A stretch of DNA of 64,000 nt from Lysinibacillus_B sp042920265 (lineage in GTDB: Bacteria > Bacillota > Bacilli > Bacillales_A > Planococcaceae): the NCBI RefSeq assembly GCF_042920265.1, contig NZ_JBDQZI010000007.1, positions 62,001 through 126,000 on the forward strand, in the 5' to 3' direction. Under the pieces are notes generated by a model. That model made no database searches, was not told the origin of the DNA, and was given only the letters and a program-made list of their open reading frames with translations. Shown piece by piece: positions 35,677 through 44,828 of the stretch; the stretch's first letter is position 1, and each line of letters begins with the position of its first letter. The position numbers and the translations under genes were made by a program.

Positions 35677-36659
35677 TGCCAGTAATGTCTTTTATTGAGG
35701 CCATTAATTTAGCGATGAAAGAGGAGATGGCGTCTGATGAGCGCGTCTTTATTTTAGGAGAAGATGTCGGACGCAAGGGTGGCGTATTTAAAGCAACGGT
35801 AGGATTATATGAACAGTTTGGCGAGGCACGTGTGTTAGATACACCACTTGCTGAAAGTGCAATTGCAGGTGTAGCCATTGGTGCAGCGATGTATGGGATG
35901 CGCCCGATTGCTGAAATGCAGTTTGCTGATTTTATAATGCCGGCTGTCAATCAAATTGTGTCAGAAGCGGCGAAAATTAGATATCGTTCGAATAATGATT
36001 GGTCGTGTCCACTTGTCGTTCGCGCTCCATTTGGAGGGGGAATCCATGGTGCACTTTACCATTCACAGTCAGTAGAAGCGCTATTTGCTGGTACACCAGG
36101 TTTGAAAATTGTGATTCCATCAACTCCTTATGATGCAAAAGGGTTACTAAAGGCAGCCATTCGAGATGAGGACCCTGTGTTGTTTTTTGAGCATAAAAAA
36201 GCATACCGATTAATTAAAGGGGAAGTCCCACTGGAAGACTATACGCTACCAATTGGCAAGGCAGATGTAAAACGTGAGGGAGATGACATCACGGTTATTA
36301 CTTATGGGTTAACTGTTCATTTTGCGATGCAGGCAGCAGAAAGGCTAGCAACCGATGGAATAGAAGCACATATTCTCGATTTGCGAACGGTTTATCCACT
36401 CGATCAAGCAGCGATTATTGAAGCGGCATCTAAAACAGGGAAAGTACTGCTAGTGACCGAAGACAATAAGGAAGGAAGCATTATGAGTGAGGTTGCGGCC
36501 ATTATTGCAGAACATTGTTTGTTTGAACTAGACGCACCCATTCAACGCTTAGCTGGACCGGATGTACCAGCGATGCCATATGCGCCAACGATGGAGAAAT
36601 TTTATATGATTAGTCCAGACAAAATTGAGCGAGCAATGCGTCAACTTGCTGCATTTTAG
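35676..36659 (+). CDS. bkdAB: Branched-chain 2-oxoacid dehydrogenase E1 beta
   Basis: 327 residues, transketolase-like pyrimidine domain plus C-terminal domain. Typical sequences: FILGEDVGRKGGVFKAT, DTPLAESAIAGVAIGAAMYG, VVRAPFGGGIHGALYHSQSVE and DLRTVYPLD. Forms the alpha2beta2 E1 with BkdAA. The start codon overlaps the bkdAA stop; bkdB follows after 12 bases. Confidence 0.95.
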   Translation: MPVMSFIEAINLAMKEEMASDERVFILGEDVGRKGGVFKATVGLYEQFGEARVLDTPLAESAIAGVAIGAAMYGMRPIAEMQFADFIMPAVNQIVSEAAKIRYRSNNDWSCPLVVRAPFGGGIHGALYHSQSVEALFAGTPGLKIVIPSTPYDAKGLLKAAIRDEDPVLFFEHKKAYRLIKGEVPLEDYTLPIGKADVKREGDDITVITYGLTVHFAMQAAERLATDGIEAHILDLRTVYPLDQAAIIEAASKTGKVLLVTEDNKEGSIMSEVAAIIAEHCLFELDAPIQRLAGPDVPAMPYAPTMEKFYMISPDKIERAMRQLAAF

Positions 36660-36671
36660 GAGGAGAGCGTT

Positions 36672-37979
36672 ATGATTCAAAACATTACGATGCCTCAGCT
36701 TGGGGAAAGTGTCACAGAAGGCACGATTGAACGTTGGCTTGTAAAAGTGGGAGACCGCGTAAATAAATACGATCCATTGGCAGAAGTCCTGACAGATAAG
36801 GTGCAAGCAGAAATTCCCTCGTCCTTTAGTGGCATTATTCAAGAGTTAATTGCTGTTGAAGGTGAGACACTTCCAGTAGGGGCGGTTGTTTGTACCGTTC
36901 AAATTGAAAGTAGCGATGAACTACCAACTGCACCGGAAACAAAAAAATCTAATGTTTCTGCCGCTATTTTAAATGCAGGAGTGCATAAACCGCTGCCTAA
37001 AAAAGAAGAACCATCCTCAAAAAGGGAACTACGTGAGCCGAAAATGAAGGCACGCTATTCACCAGCTGTATTGAAGCTTGCCGCAGAATATGCGGTTGAT
37101 TTAGAAAAGATGGAAGGTACAGGGTTTGAAGGGCGGATTACACGAAAAGATGTATTAGCCATAATCAATACTGGCCAACAACAAAGTGAACCTGTGCCAA
37201 CACCAGCTGCGCTTGAAGTACAGCAAGAGGTGCAGCAAAACGTACCATTACGAAAAGAACAAACAGCTTTAAAAAGTGGAGATATTGAACTACCGATTAC
37301 AAGCGTACGACGAGCGATTGCAAATAATATGGTGCGCAGTAAGCAAGAGATCCCTCATGCATGGATGATGATCGAAGTAGATGTAACAGAATTAGTTGCA
37401 TATCGTGATGCCCTAAAAGAGGAGTTTAAGCGACAAGAAGGCTACAATTTAACGTATTTTGCATTTTTCATCAAAGCAGTGGCACAGGCATTAAAGGAAT
37501 TCCCGATGATCAATTCCACATGGGCAGGAGACAAAATCATTCAAAAAAAGGATATTCATATGTCCATTGCGGTCGCAGCAGATGATCAATTATTTGTCCC
37601 TGTTATAAAACACGCTGATGAAAAGTCAATAAAAGGAATAGCGCGTGAAATTCATGAACTTTCACAGCTGGCAAGAACTAAAAACCTACGTCCTGAGCAT
37701 GTTTCGGACGGAACTTTCACCATCAATAATACAGGTTCGTTTGGCTCAATTCAGTCAGCAGGTATTATTAATTATCCACAAGCTGCTATACTACAGGTGG
37801 AAAGTATTGTAAAAAAACAGGTAGTAATTGGTGGAAATATGCTTGCGATACGTGATATAGTCAATCTTTGTTTATCATTAGATCATCGAGTACTCGATGG
37901 ACTTATTTGCGGTAATTTTCTGAAAAGAGTAAAAGAAATACTCGAAAACACGGATAAAAATAAGATGTCAGTCTACTGA
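36672..37979 (+). CDS. bkdB: Branched-chain 2-oxoacid dehydrogenase E2 (dihydrolipoyl acyltransferase)
   Basis: 435 residues. One lipoyl domain (1-77, lipoyl lysine 43 in VLTDKVQAE), a peripheral-subunit binding domain (about 132-168, YSPAVLKLAAEYAVDL), a Gln/Pro/Val linker, and the acyltransferase domain with the catalytic LDHRVLDG near the C-terminus. Transfers branched acyl groups to CoA, giving isobutyryl-, isovaleryl- and 2-methylbutyryl-CoA. GGAGGAG precedes the ATG. A strong terminator closes the operon. Confidence 0.95.
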   Translation: MIQNITMPQLGESVTEGTIERWLVKVGDRVNKYDPLAEVLTDKVQAEIPSSFSGIIQELIAVEGETLPVGAVVCTVQIESSDELPTAPETKKSNVSAAILNAGVHKPLPKKEEPSSKRELREPKMKARYSPAVLKLAAEYAVDLEKMEGTGFEGRITRKDVLAIINTGQQQSEPVPTPAALEVQQEVQQNVPLRKEQTALKSGDIELPITSVRRAIANNMVRSKQEIPHAWMMIEVDVTELVAYRDALKEEFKRQEGYNLTYFAFFIKAVAQALKEFPMINSTWAGDKIIQKKDIHMSIAVAADDQLFVPVIKHADEKSIKGIAREIHELSQLARTKNLRPEHVSDGTFTINNTGSFGSIQSAGIINYPQAAILQVESIVKKQVVIGGNMLAIRDIVNLCLSLDHRVLDGLICGNFLKRVKEILENTDKNKMSVY

Positions 37980-37987
37980 CAACTGCC

Positions 37988-38021
37988 AGGAAGCCTATAA
38001 ATATAGGCTTCCTTTAATTTT
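37988..38021 (+). terminator. Terminator of the bcd-bkd operon
   Basis: AGGAAGCCTAT pairs with ATAGGCTTCCT, 11 bp perfect, loop AAAT, then TTAATTTTT. Confidence 0.9.
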
Positions 38022-38031
38022 TATACTTTAT

Positions 38032-38045
38032 TGTAAGCACTTTCT
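38032..38045 (+). promoter_or_regulatory. Weak cre-like site upstream of mutA
   Basis: TGTAAGCACTTTCT matches the CcpA consensus except at one of the two central bases and the last base. Because the central CG is broken the call is weak. Confidence 0.2.
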
Positions 38046-38098
38046 CATGTAAAATACATTGTAGAATATAGTAAGGGGGGAAGCTAATTAGCGTCCAC

Positions 38099-39793
38099 AT
38101 GTCAACTAACATGAAAGAAATACAATTTCCGGCAGCTAGTTATGAACAATGGAAAGAGCAGGCAATTGCTGCTTTAAAAGGAAAACCATTTGAGTCATTG
38201 TTCACAAAAACAATCGAAGGGGTTACACTTGAGCCACTTTATACACAAGAAATGCTTGTAGAAAAATTAGGGGAGCAGCTTGAGAAACAAGTAGCGACAA
38301 TCCGTACGTTATCGGCAACGAATGGATTACAAATCGCACAACAAATCACAGGCGATTCACCAGAGAAATTTTTCGCGCATTTAGACGACAGCTTAGCACG
38401 CGGCAACAAAGTAATTACAATTGATAGCCGTTTACCATTCGCGTTAGATGAGCAAATAATTGCTAAATTGTCGAGTTATTTAACAGAATATTCGTTTAAA
38501 TTTATTGTTGAAAACGCAAATGACCCAATTTTAGCCGTGTTCAACGCAATCGAAGAAGGCAAACGTACGAATGTCGAAGGCTATATCTTAAGCAACGATG
38601 CAATTGATTTAGCAGACTATCCAAATGTACGAACTTCGGTAGCAAACACAGTACCATATCATAACGATGGTGCAAATGCTGTACAAGAGTTAGCGATTGC
38701 ATTAGCACTTGCGGCAAAACAAGTAAAAGCGGCTGCATCTTATGAAGCGTTTGCTTCTAAGTTTTTCGTCAACTTTGCTATTGATACACAATTCTTTGCA
38801 GAAATCGCTAAACTTCGCGCTTTTAAAGTGCTATGGAAAGCGTTTGCAAATGGGGTTGGTGCAGAAGCCATCGCTGTACCGATTGTCGCTGAAACATCCG
38901 TACGTAGCTTCTCAAAAGTAGACGTTTATGTAAACTTATTACGTGCTGGAAACGAGGCATTTGCTGGCGCAATTGGTGGTGCTGATGTATTTACAGTGCA
39001 TCCACATGATGTGTTATCAAAACCAACTACTACATCAACACGTATTGCACAAAATGTACTATTAGTCATTAATGAAGAATCGCAAGTGTTGAATGTATTA
39101 GATCCAGCAGGCGGTTCATATTTCATCGAATCATTAACAGCAGATTACGTAAAAGCGGCTTGGGCGCTATTCTTAGAAATTGAAGAAGCAGGCGGTATTG
39201 ATGCATATGCAGATACGTTAGCAGCACAAATTGCAGACGTTTATGCACAACGTATTAAAGCAGTTGAAACACGTAAGCATTCACTAATTGGGACGAACAT
39301 CTACGCAAATCCAGCAGATGAACTACCAACAGAAGAGAATGTACAATTTACAGATGTAAAACGTTTAGCGATTCCATTTGAAAACTTACGTAAAGAATTT
39401 GCAGCAGCGAATGCTAAAATTGCCATTTTAACATTCGGTGAATTAAAGAACTTCAAGCCACGTGCAGACTTTGTAGCAGGCTTCTTTAATACAGCGGGTA
39501 TTACACCAGAACAATCAGGTGCAATCGATACAATCGATGCAGCAAAAGCTTGGTTAGCACAAGCAGATTTCAATTACGTATGTATAGCAGCAACAGACGA
39601 TGATACAAAAGCGTTAGTCCCTGCATTATTGGAAGACAAGCCAGCTCATATCGTGTTAGATGCAGCAGGTAAGTTTAAAGAAGAAGCAGATACTTGGACA
39701 GCACAAGGCTTGAACGGCTTTATCTTCGCTGGTCAAAACATCATTGAAAAACTAAATGCTGTAACTGCTAGCATGAAGGAGGTACAACGATGA
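38099..39793 (+). CDS. mutA: Methylmalonyl-CoA mutase small (beta) subunit
   Basis: 564 residues. Shares the mutase barrel fold with MutB but lacks the DxHxxG cobalamin motif; residues such as LDPAGGSYFIESLT and IGTNIYANPADELP are typical. It forms the heterodimer that converts methylmalonyl-CoA to succinyl-CoA. The ATG at 38099 is 18 bases from GGGGGG, which is long; an in-frame ATT at 38087 would be at ideal spacing and is a possible rare start. Overlaps mutB by four bases. Confidence 0.92.
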   Translation: MSTNMKEIQFPAASYEQWKEQAIAALKGKPFESLFTKTIEGVTLEPLYTQEMLVEKLGEQLEKQVATIRTLSATNGLQIAQQITGDSPEKFFAHLDDSLARGNKVITIDSRLPFALDEQIIAKLSSYLTEYSFKFIVENANDPILAVFNAIEEGKRTNVEGYILSNDAIDLADYPNVRTSVANTVPYHNDGANAVQELAIALALAAKQVKAAASYEAFASKFFVNFAIDTQFFAEIAKLRAFKVLWKAFANGVGAEAIAVPIVAETSVRSFSKVDVYVNLLRAGNEAFAGAIGGADVFTVHPHDVLSKPTTTSTRIAQNVLLVINEESQVLNVLDPAGGSYFIESLTADYVKAAWALFLEIEEAGGIDAYADTLAAQIADVYAQRIKAVETRKHSLIGTNIYANPADELPTEENVQFTDVKRLAIPFENLRKEFAAANAKIAILTFGELKNFKPRADFVAGFFNTAGITPEQSGAIDTIDAAKAWLAQADFNYVCIAATDDDTKALVPALLEDKPAHIVLDAAGKFKEEADTWTAQGLNGFIFAGQNIIEKLNAVTASMKEVQR

Positions 39794-41937
39794 GCGCAAA
39801 CTTTAAATCAGTTGTGATCGAGGACGTGCTAAAGGCAGAACAAGTAGAAGCAAATGGCACATTTTTAACGAATGAAGGCATCGAAGTAAAATCTGTATAC
39901 AGTGCAGAAGATATTAAAGATGTAAAACATACACAAGACGTAGCGGGTATCGCACCAAATACACGTGGACCTTACCCAACGATGTACGTAGCTCGTCCTT
40001 GGACAGTACGTCAATATGCAGGTTTCTCAACAGCAGAGGAATCGAATGCATTTTATCGTCGTAACTTAGCGATGGGGCAAAAAGGTCTTTCAGTAGCATT
40101 CGACTTAGCGACACACCGTGGCTATGACTCAGATCACCCACGTGTAACAGGTGATGTTGGTAAAGCTGGGGTTGCGATTGACTCTGTAGAAGATGCGAAG
40201 ATTTTATTTGATGGGATTCCACTTGACCAAATGTCTGTATCGATGACAATGAACGGTGCAGTATTACCAGTTCTTGCATTTTATATTATTGCAGCGGAAG
40301 AGCAAGGGGTAACACCAGATAAACTTGCAGGTACAATCCAAAATGACATTTTAAAAGAGTATATGGTACGTAATACGTACATTTACCCACCAGCAATGTC
40401 GATGAAAATTATCGCTGACATTTTTGAATACACATCAAAATTCATGCCAAAATTCAACTCGATTTCCATTTCGGGTTACCATATCCAAGAAGCAGGCGCG
40501 ACAAACGACATCGAGCTTGGTTACACGCTTGCAGATGGTCTTGAGTATGTACGTACAGGTCTTAAAGCCGGTATCGACATCGACAAATTTGCACCGCGTT
40601 TATCTTTCTTCTGGGCAATTGGTATGAACTACTACATGGAAGTAGCAAAAATGCGCGCAGGTCGTCGTATTTGGGCACAAATGATGTCGACATTCGAGCC
40701 AAAGAGTTCAAAATCTTTAGCATTACGTACGCACTCTCAAACGTCTGGATGGTCTTTAACAGAGCAAGATCCATTCAACAACGTAGCGCGTACATTAATC
40801 GAAGCAAACGCAGCTGCGATGGGGCATACACAGTCACTTCACACAAACGCATTAGACGAAGCGATCGCTTTACCAACAGACTTCTCAGCGCGTATTGCAC
40901 GTAATACACAGCTATTCTTACAAGAAGAAACAGGTATGACGAAAGTAATCGATCCATGGGGCGGTTCTTACTACGTGGAGAAATTAACAGAAGAACTACA
41001 AGAAAAAGCATGGGAATTAATCGAAGAAATCGAAGAGCTTGGCGGTATGGCAAAAGCGATCGATACAGGTTTACCGAAAATGAAAGTTGAAGAAGCTGCG
41101 GCGAAACGCCAAGCGAAAATCGACTCAAAAGCTGAAACGATTGTTGGTGTAAATCGATACCGTTTAGCAGAAGAGGAGCCAATCGATATTCTTGACATTG
41201 ATAATACCGTTGTACGTCAAAAACAAATCGAGCGTTTAGAAAAAATGAAAGCAGAACGTAACGAAGAGGAAGTACAAAAGCATTTAGCGCGCTTAACAAA
41301 AGCAGCTGAAGATGGATCTGAGAACTTACTTGCTGTAGCAGTAGATGCTGCACGTGCTCGCGCATCTTTAGGTGAAATTTCAGATGCAATCGAAAAAGTA
41401 TCAGGTCGTCATAAAGCGGTAATCCGCTCAATTTCTGGCGTTTACTCATCAAACTTTGCAGATGATGAGGTAATCACAGAAGTAAAGCAAATGACGGAAG
41501 AGTTCTTAGAAAACGAAGGTCGTCGTCCACGTATTCTAGTAGCAAAAATGGGACAAGATGGTCACGACCGTGGTGCAAAAGTTGTTGCCACAGCTTATGC
41601 GGATCTTGGTTTCGATGTGGATATTTCTCCACTATTTATGACGCCAGCTGAAACAGCTCAAATGGCTGTAGAAAATGACGTACACTGTGTAGGTGTATCT
41701 TCACTTGCAGCGGGTCATAAAACATTAGTACCAGAATTAGTCGCTGAACTGAAAAAATTAGGCCGTGAAGATATCATTGTCATTTGTGGTGGTGTAATCC
41801 CAGCACAAGACTATGACTTCTTATATGAAGCTGGAGCAAAAGCAATCTTCGGTCCTGGTACAGTTATTCCAGTAGCAGCTCAAAAATTAATTGAGGAAAT
41901 CTACAAACAGTTAGGCTACGAGGAAGTGGCAAACTAA
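39790..41937 (+). CDS. mutB: Methylmalonyl-CoA mutase large (alpha) subunit
   Basis: 715 residues. N-terminal substrate-binding TIM barrel (GPYPTMYVARPWTVRQYAGF, MTMNGAVLPVLAFYI, HTNALDEA), and a C-terminal adenosylcobalamin domain with KMGQDGHDRGAKVVA (DxHxxG cobalt ligand) and the VSSLAAGH and VICGGVIP segments. Catalytic subunit of the B12-dependent mutase. The stop overlaps the start of meaB by one base. Confidence 0.97.
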   Translation: MSANFKSVVIEDVLKAEQVEANGTFLTNEGIEVKSVYSAEDIKDVKHTQDVAGIAPNTRGPYPTMYVARPWTVRQYAGFSTAEESNAFYRRNLAMGQKGLSVAFDLATHRGYDSDHPRVTGDVGKAGVAIDSVEDAKILFDGIPLDQMSVSMTMNGAVLPVLAFYIIAAEEQGVTPDKLAGTIQNDILKEYMVRNTYIYPPAMSMKIIADIFEYTSKFMPKFNSISISGYHIQEAGATNDIELGYTLADGLEYVRTGLKAGIDIDKFAPRLSFFWAIGMNYYMEVAKMRAGRRIWAQMMSTFEPKSSKSLALRTHSQTSGWSLTEQDPFNNVARTLIEANAAAMGHTQSLHTNALDEAIALPTDFSARIARNTQLFLQEETGMTKVIDPWGGSYYVEKLTEELQEKAWELIEEIEELGGMAKAIDTGLPKMKVEEAAAKRQAKIDSKAETIVGVNRYRLAEEEPIDILDIDNTVVRQKQIERLEKMKAERNEEEVQKHLARLTKAAEDGSENLLAVAVDAARARASLGEISDAIEKVSGRHKAVIRSISGVYSSNFADDEVITEVKQMTEEFLENEGRRPRILVAKMGQDGHDRGAKVVATAYADLGFDVDISPLFMTPAETAQMAVENDVHCVGVSSLAAGHKTLVPELVAELKKLGREDIIVICGGVIPAQDYDFLYEAGAKAIFGPGTVIPVAAQKLIEEIYKQLGYEEVAN

Positions 41938-43022
41938 TGGAATACTTTAAAGGGATGGAAGAAAAAGGCTTAATTGTCATGGAAGGCGTGAAAGGTGGTC
42001 ATGATGGTATGAGTCACTCAGCCCCGAAACGATTCCGTAAAAAAAAGCAAGAACAGCTTGATATCCCTGCTTTAGCAAGTGAGGTACGTGCCGGTGTACG
42101 TACTTCGCTTTCCAAGGCGATTACGCTTGTCGAAAGCTCCAATGCTGAGCATAAGGAGCAGGGGCAAACATTACTACAAGAGCTACTACCGTTTACAGGT
42201 AACAGTATTCGTATTGGCATTACAGGTGTACCAGGTGCAGGTAAATCTTCATTTATCGAGGCATTTGGGACGATGCTCTGTAAAATGGGCAAAAAAGTAG
42301 CGGTACTTGCGATTGATCCAAGTTCCTCATTATCTGGCGGGAGTATTTTAGGCGATAAAACGCGTATGGAAGAGCTTGTTCGTCAAGAAAATGCATTCGT
42401 TCGTCCATCACCTTCCGCAGGTACACTGGGTGGCGTCCATAAGAAAACACGTGAAACGATGCTCATTTGTGAAGCAGCCGGCTATGATGTCATTTTAATT
42501 GAAACGGTTGGCGTTGGACAAAGTGAGACGTATGTACGTGGCATGGTCGACTTCTTTTTGCTACTTGTATTAACAGGGGCAGGGGACGAGCTACAAGGCA
42601 TGAAAAAAGGAATTATGGAATTAGCGGACGGGATTTTAGTGCATAAAGCAGATGGTGATAATGTACGTCCGGCACGAAGAACAATGCAAGAATATAAGCA
42701 AATTTTGCACTTTCTACAGCCGTCCACACCAGGGTGGGTTAGTACAGCACTTGCTGCGTCCTCAATGGAAAAAACGGGCTTGGAAGATGTATGGAATATG
42801 CTGTTGACGTTTGAGGAAACGGTTAAAAAATCGAATTATTGGACAGTACGCCGTCATGAGCAAACACGTGATTGGTTCCATACGATGATTACGGATCACT
42901 TAATCGATTCCTTTTACCAAAATCCGTCACGTAAAGTGCAAGTTCGCGAGTTAGAGGATGCCATTTTAAATGGTCGACTAACTGTGACACAAGGGGTTAA
43001 TCAATTATTTGATGAAAAATAA
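41937..43022 (+). CDS. meaB: MeaB-type GTPase chaperone of methylmalonyl-CoA mutase
   Basis: 361 residues. G3E-type GTPase with Walker A ITGVPGAGKSSFIEAFG, VLAIDPSSSLSGGSILGDKTRM, the Walker B region VILIETVGVGQSE, and VHKADGDN as base-recognition motif. It guards and reloads the cobalamin site of MutAB. About 35 residues precede the usual N-terminus and include a basic run; internal starts in the frame are less well placed, so the overlapping ATG is kept. Known earlier as ArgK. Confidence 0.93.
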   Translation: MEYFKGMEEKGLIVMEGVKGGHDGMSHSAPKRFRKKKQEQLDIPALASEVRAGVRTSLSKAITLVESSNAEHKEQGQTLLQELLPFTGNSIRIGITGVPGAGKSSFIEAFGTMLCKMGKKVAVLAIDPSSSLSGGSILGDKTRMEELVRQENAFVRPSPSAGTLGGVHKKTRETMLICEAAGYDVILIETVGVGQSETYVRGMVDFFLLLVLTGAGDELQGMKKGIMELADGILVHKADGDNVRPARRTMQEYKQILHFLQPSTPGWVSTALAASSMEKTGLEDVWNMLLTFEETVKKSNYWTVRRHEQTRDWFHTMITDHLIDSFYQNPSRKVQVRELEDAILNGRLTVTQGVNQLFDEK

Positions 43023-43125
43023 GGATAATTGGTTATTAAACAATCGATTCTGCAACTGAAGTCCTTTGCAACGCTCGAACGAACTTGCTATGATAAAATG
43101 GTATTGTGAAAGGAGCGATGAATCG

Positions 43126-43566
43126 ATGAATATGGACTACGATTTATTTATGCAACAAATTACAACGACAGCACGTGCTGAAATGGAAGCAGCGGGCTAC
43201 GAACAATTACGTACGCCTGAAGAGGTGGAAGCGGCGTTTGAACGTCCTGGTACAACCCTTGTTCTAGTGAACTCTGTATGTGGATGTGCAGGGGGAATTG
43301 CTCGCCCAGCAGCTGGTGCAGCGATTCACTATGATAAGCGTCCAGACCATTTAGTAACAGTATTTGCAGGTCAAGACAAAGAGGCGACTGCAGCAGCTCG
43401 TTACCTTTTTGGTGAAGATCACTTACCATCATCGCCATCATTTGTCTTATTAAAAGATGGTCAAGTAGTGGCAGAAGTGGGACGTTACGAGATTGAAGGA
43501 CATGATCCAGTTAGTGTTGTTACGAACTTACAAGGTTACTTTGAAGAATACTGCGAGGAAGTATAA
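43126..43566 (+). CDS. brxB: Bacilliredoxin BrxB (YqiW/YphP family)
   Basis: 146 residues, thioredoxin-like. The active site is Cys52-Gly-Cys54 (NSVCGCAGG), the C-G-C signature of bacilliredoxins, which remove bacillithiol from oxidised proteins. ATG at 43126 follows AAAGGAG; a second ATG six bases later is also possible. B. subtilis yqiW (brxB) lies just downstream of bkdB, and here it lies downstream of the mut genes inserted at that point, supporting BrxB over BrxA. Confidence 0.88.
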   Translation: MNMDYDLFMQQITTTARAEMEAAGYEQLRTPEEVEAAFERPGTTLVLVNSVCGCAGGIARPAAGAAIHYDKRPDHLVTVFAGQDKEATAAARYLFGEDHLPSSPSFVLLKDGQVVAEVGRYEIEGHDPVSVVTNLQGYFEEYCEEV

Positions 43567-43573
43567 AAACGCC

Positions 43574-43602
43574 GGTGCAGTCCCGTTCTTGACGGGATTT
43601 GC
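43574..43602 (+). terminator. Hairpin after brxB
   Basis: GTGCA and GTCCCGT on the left pair with ACGGGAT and TGCAC on the right around TCTTG, with a one-base bulge; only a short T-rich tail follows, so termination may be partial. Confidence 0.45.
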
Positions 43603-43632
43603 ACTTCCTGTTAAAAAAAGGGAGAGCGGTCG

Positions 43633-44586
43633 ATGAAAAAATTTTCAATCGGCTATCGTACATTAAAGACGGCGCTTGGTGCTTCTGTTGCGATAGCAAT
43701 CGCGCAGTACTGTAACTTAGATTTTTTTACTGCCGCAGGAATTTTAACCGTTTTGAGCGTGCAACCGACAAAAAAGAAATCGCTTCATGCCGTGTACACA
43801 CGTGTCGTAGCAAGTGCTATCGCGATGATACTTGCATACGTATTTTTCGAAATATTTGGATATAACCCCGTTATTCTCGGAATAATGCTTGTCGTTTTTA
43901 TACCAACGATTGTATCGGTTGGTGTGATCGCAGGTTTTGTCTCCAGTGCGGTCATTATTATGCACATTTATGCGGAAGCCCATTTTACATTAGCCCTTTT
44001 CTATAATGAATTAGCATTAATGGCAATTGGCTATACAGTAGGTTTAGTAGTGAATATGTATATGCCAGATATTCAAAAGGAACTTGACTGGTACCGAAGA
44101 GAAATTGAATCCTTATACAAAAAAATATTTTCTGAAATTGCGAAATATTTAAAGGAAGGGGATATGCTTTGGGATGGTCATGAACTTGTAAAAGCTGTTG
44201 AAATATTAAATAAGGCAAAAGCACTTGCTTTCCAGGATGTTGAAAATCATCTTACACGTAAGAAAAATGCATATTATGTCTATTTTGATATGCGGGAACA
44301 ACAACTGGAGATCATTGAACGTGTTTTGCCGAAAATTACTGCCCTACCTGTTATAGTACAACAATCGGAATTAGTCGCTGTTTTTATGAAAGAGCTAAGT
44401 GAACATGTTCATTCAGGCAATACAGCTAGTCATTTTAGAGAAAAACTAAATGAAGTAAAAATAGAGTTCGCCAATATGCCATTACCAAATGACCATCAAA
44501 CATTTAGAGCTATGGCAGCATTGTACCAGTTTATTGAGGAAATGGATGCGTATTTAGCAATCAAGCAATCTTTTAAGGGGTTGTAA
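43633..44586 (+). CDS. yqjA: YqjA-like aromatic acid exporter family membrane protein
   Basis: 317 residues. The N-terminal half (about 1-150) contains four to five membrane helices beginning with YRTLKTALGASVAIAIAQY and a QPTKKKSL loop typical of the family; the C-terminal half is a soluble helical domain. Length and position, after brxB and before the epimerase gene, match B. subtilis yqjA. Transport of aromatic acids is inferred from the family name only. Confidence 0.8.
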   Translation: MKKFSIGYRTLKTALGASVAIAIAQYCNLDFFTAAGILTVLSVQPTKKKSLHAVYTRVVASAIAMILAYVFFEIFGYNPVILGIMLVVFIPTIVSVGVIAGFVSSAVIIMHIYAEAHFTLALFYNELALMAIGYTVGLVVNMYMPDIQKELDWYRREIESLYKKIFSEIAKYLKEGDMLWDGHELVKAVEILNKAKALAFQDVENHLTRKKNAYYVYFDMREQQLEIIERVLPKITALPVIVQQSELVAVFMKELSEHVHSGNTASHFREKLNEVKIEFANMPLPNDHQTFRAMAALYQFIEEMDAYLAIKQSFKGL

Positions 44587-44595
44587 TAAAAAAGA

Positions 44596-44620
44596 TGGAT
44601 GCAACATCGCATCCACCTTA
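44596..44620 (-). terminator. Terminator of the Prli42-like gene
   Basis: On the minus strand GGTGGATGC pairs with GCATCCATC (one G-U), loop GATGTT, then six T. The stop codon of the small gene overlaps its start. Confidence 0.7.
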
Positions 44621-44713
44621 CATAATAGCAGCTAAACCTAGTCCAATCGTTGAAATTAACATAATGACAATCATTGTATAGACAACGATTTTTTGAAATT
44701 TCTTATTGCTCAT
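44618..44713 (-). CDS. prli42: Prli42-like stressosome-associated miniprotein
   Basis: A 31-codon gene on the minus strand: a basic N-terminus MSNKKFQKIVVY followed by a single hydrophobic helix to the end. This form, charged head plus one helix, matches Prli42, the membrane miniprotein that anchors the stressosome in Listeria and is conserved in Bacillales. GAAGGAG lies eight bases before the ATG and a terminator overlaps the stop, so it is a complete transcription unit. It is convergent with yqjA. The family call rests on the pattern, not on a search. Confidence 0.75.
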   Translation of the reverse strand: MSNKKFQKIVVYTMIVIMLISTIGLGLAAIM

Positions 44714-44828
44714 ACGTATTCGCTCCTTCTTTTCTCTTTATTTAGTGTATCAAATTTAAAGAAATTCTCAAGTAGTTATCGCTTAATACAAGGCGGCAAT
44801 ATAGCCATTTATAAGGGGAGTTTACACA

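Noticed and set aside
40775..41452. Long minus-strand frame opposite mutB
   Set aside because: It is a shadow of the strongly biased codon use of mutB; leucine-rich, no ribosome-binding site, no family.
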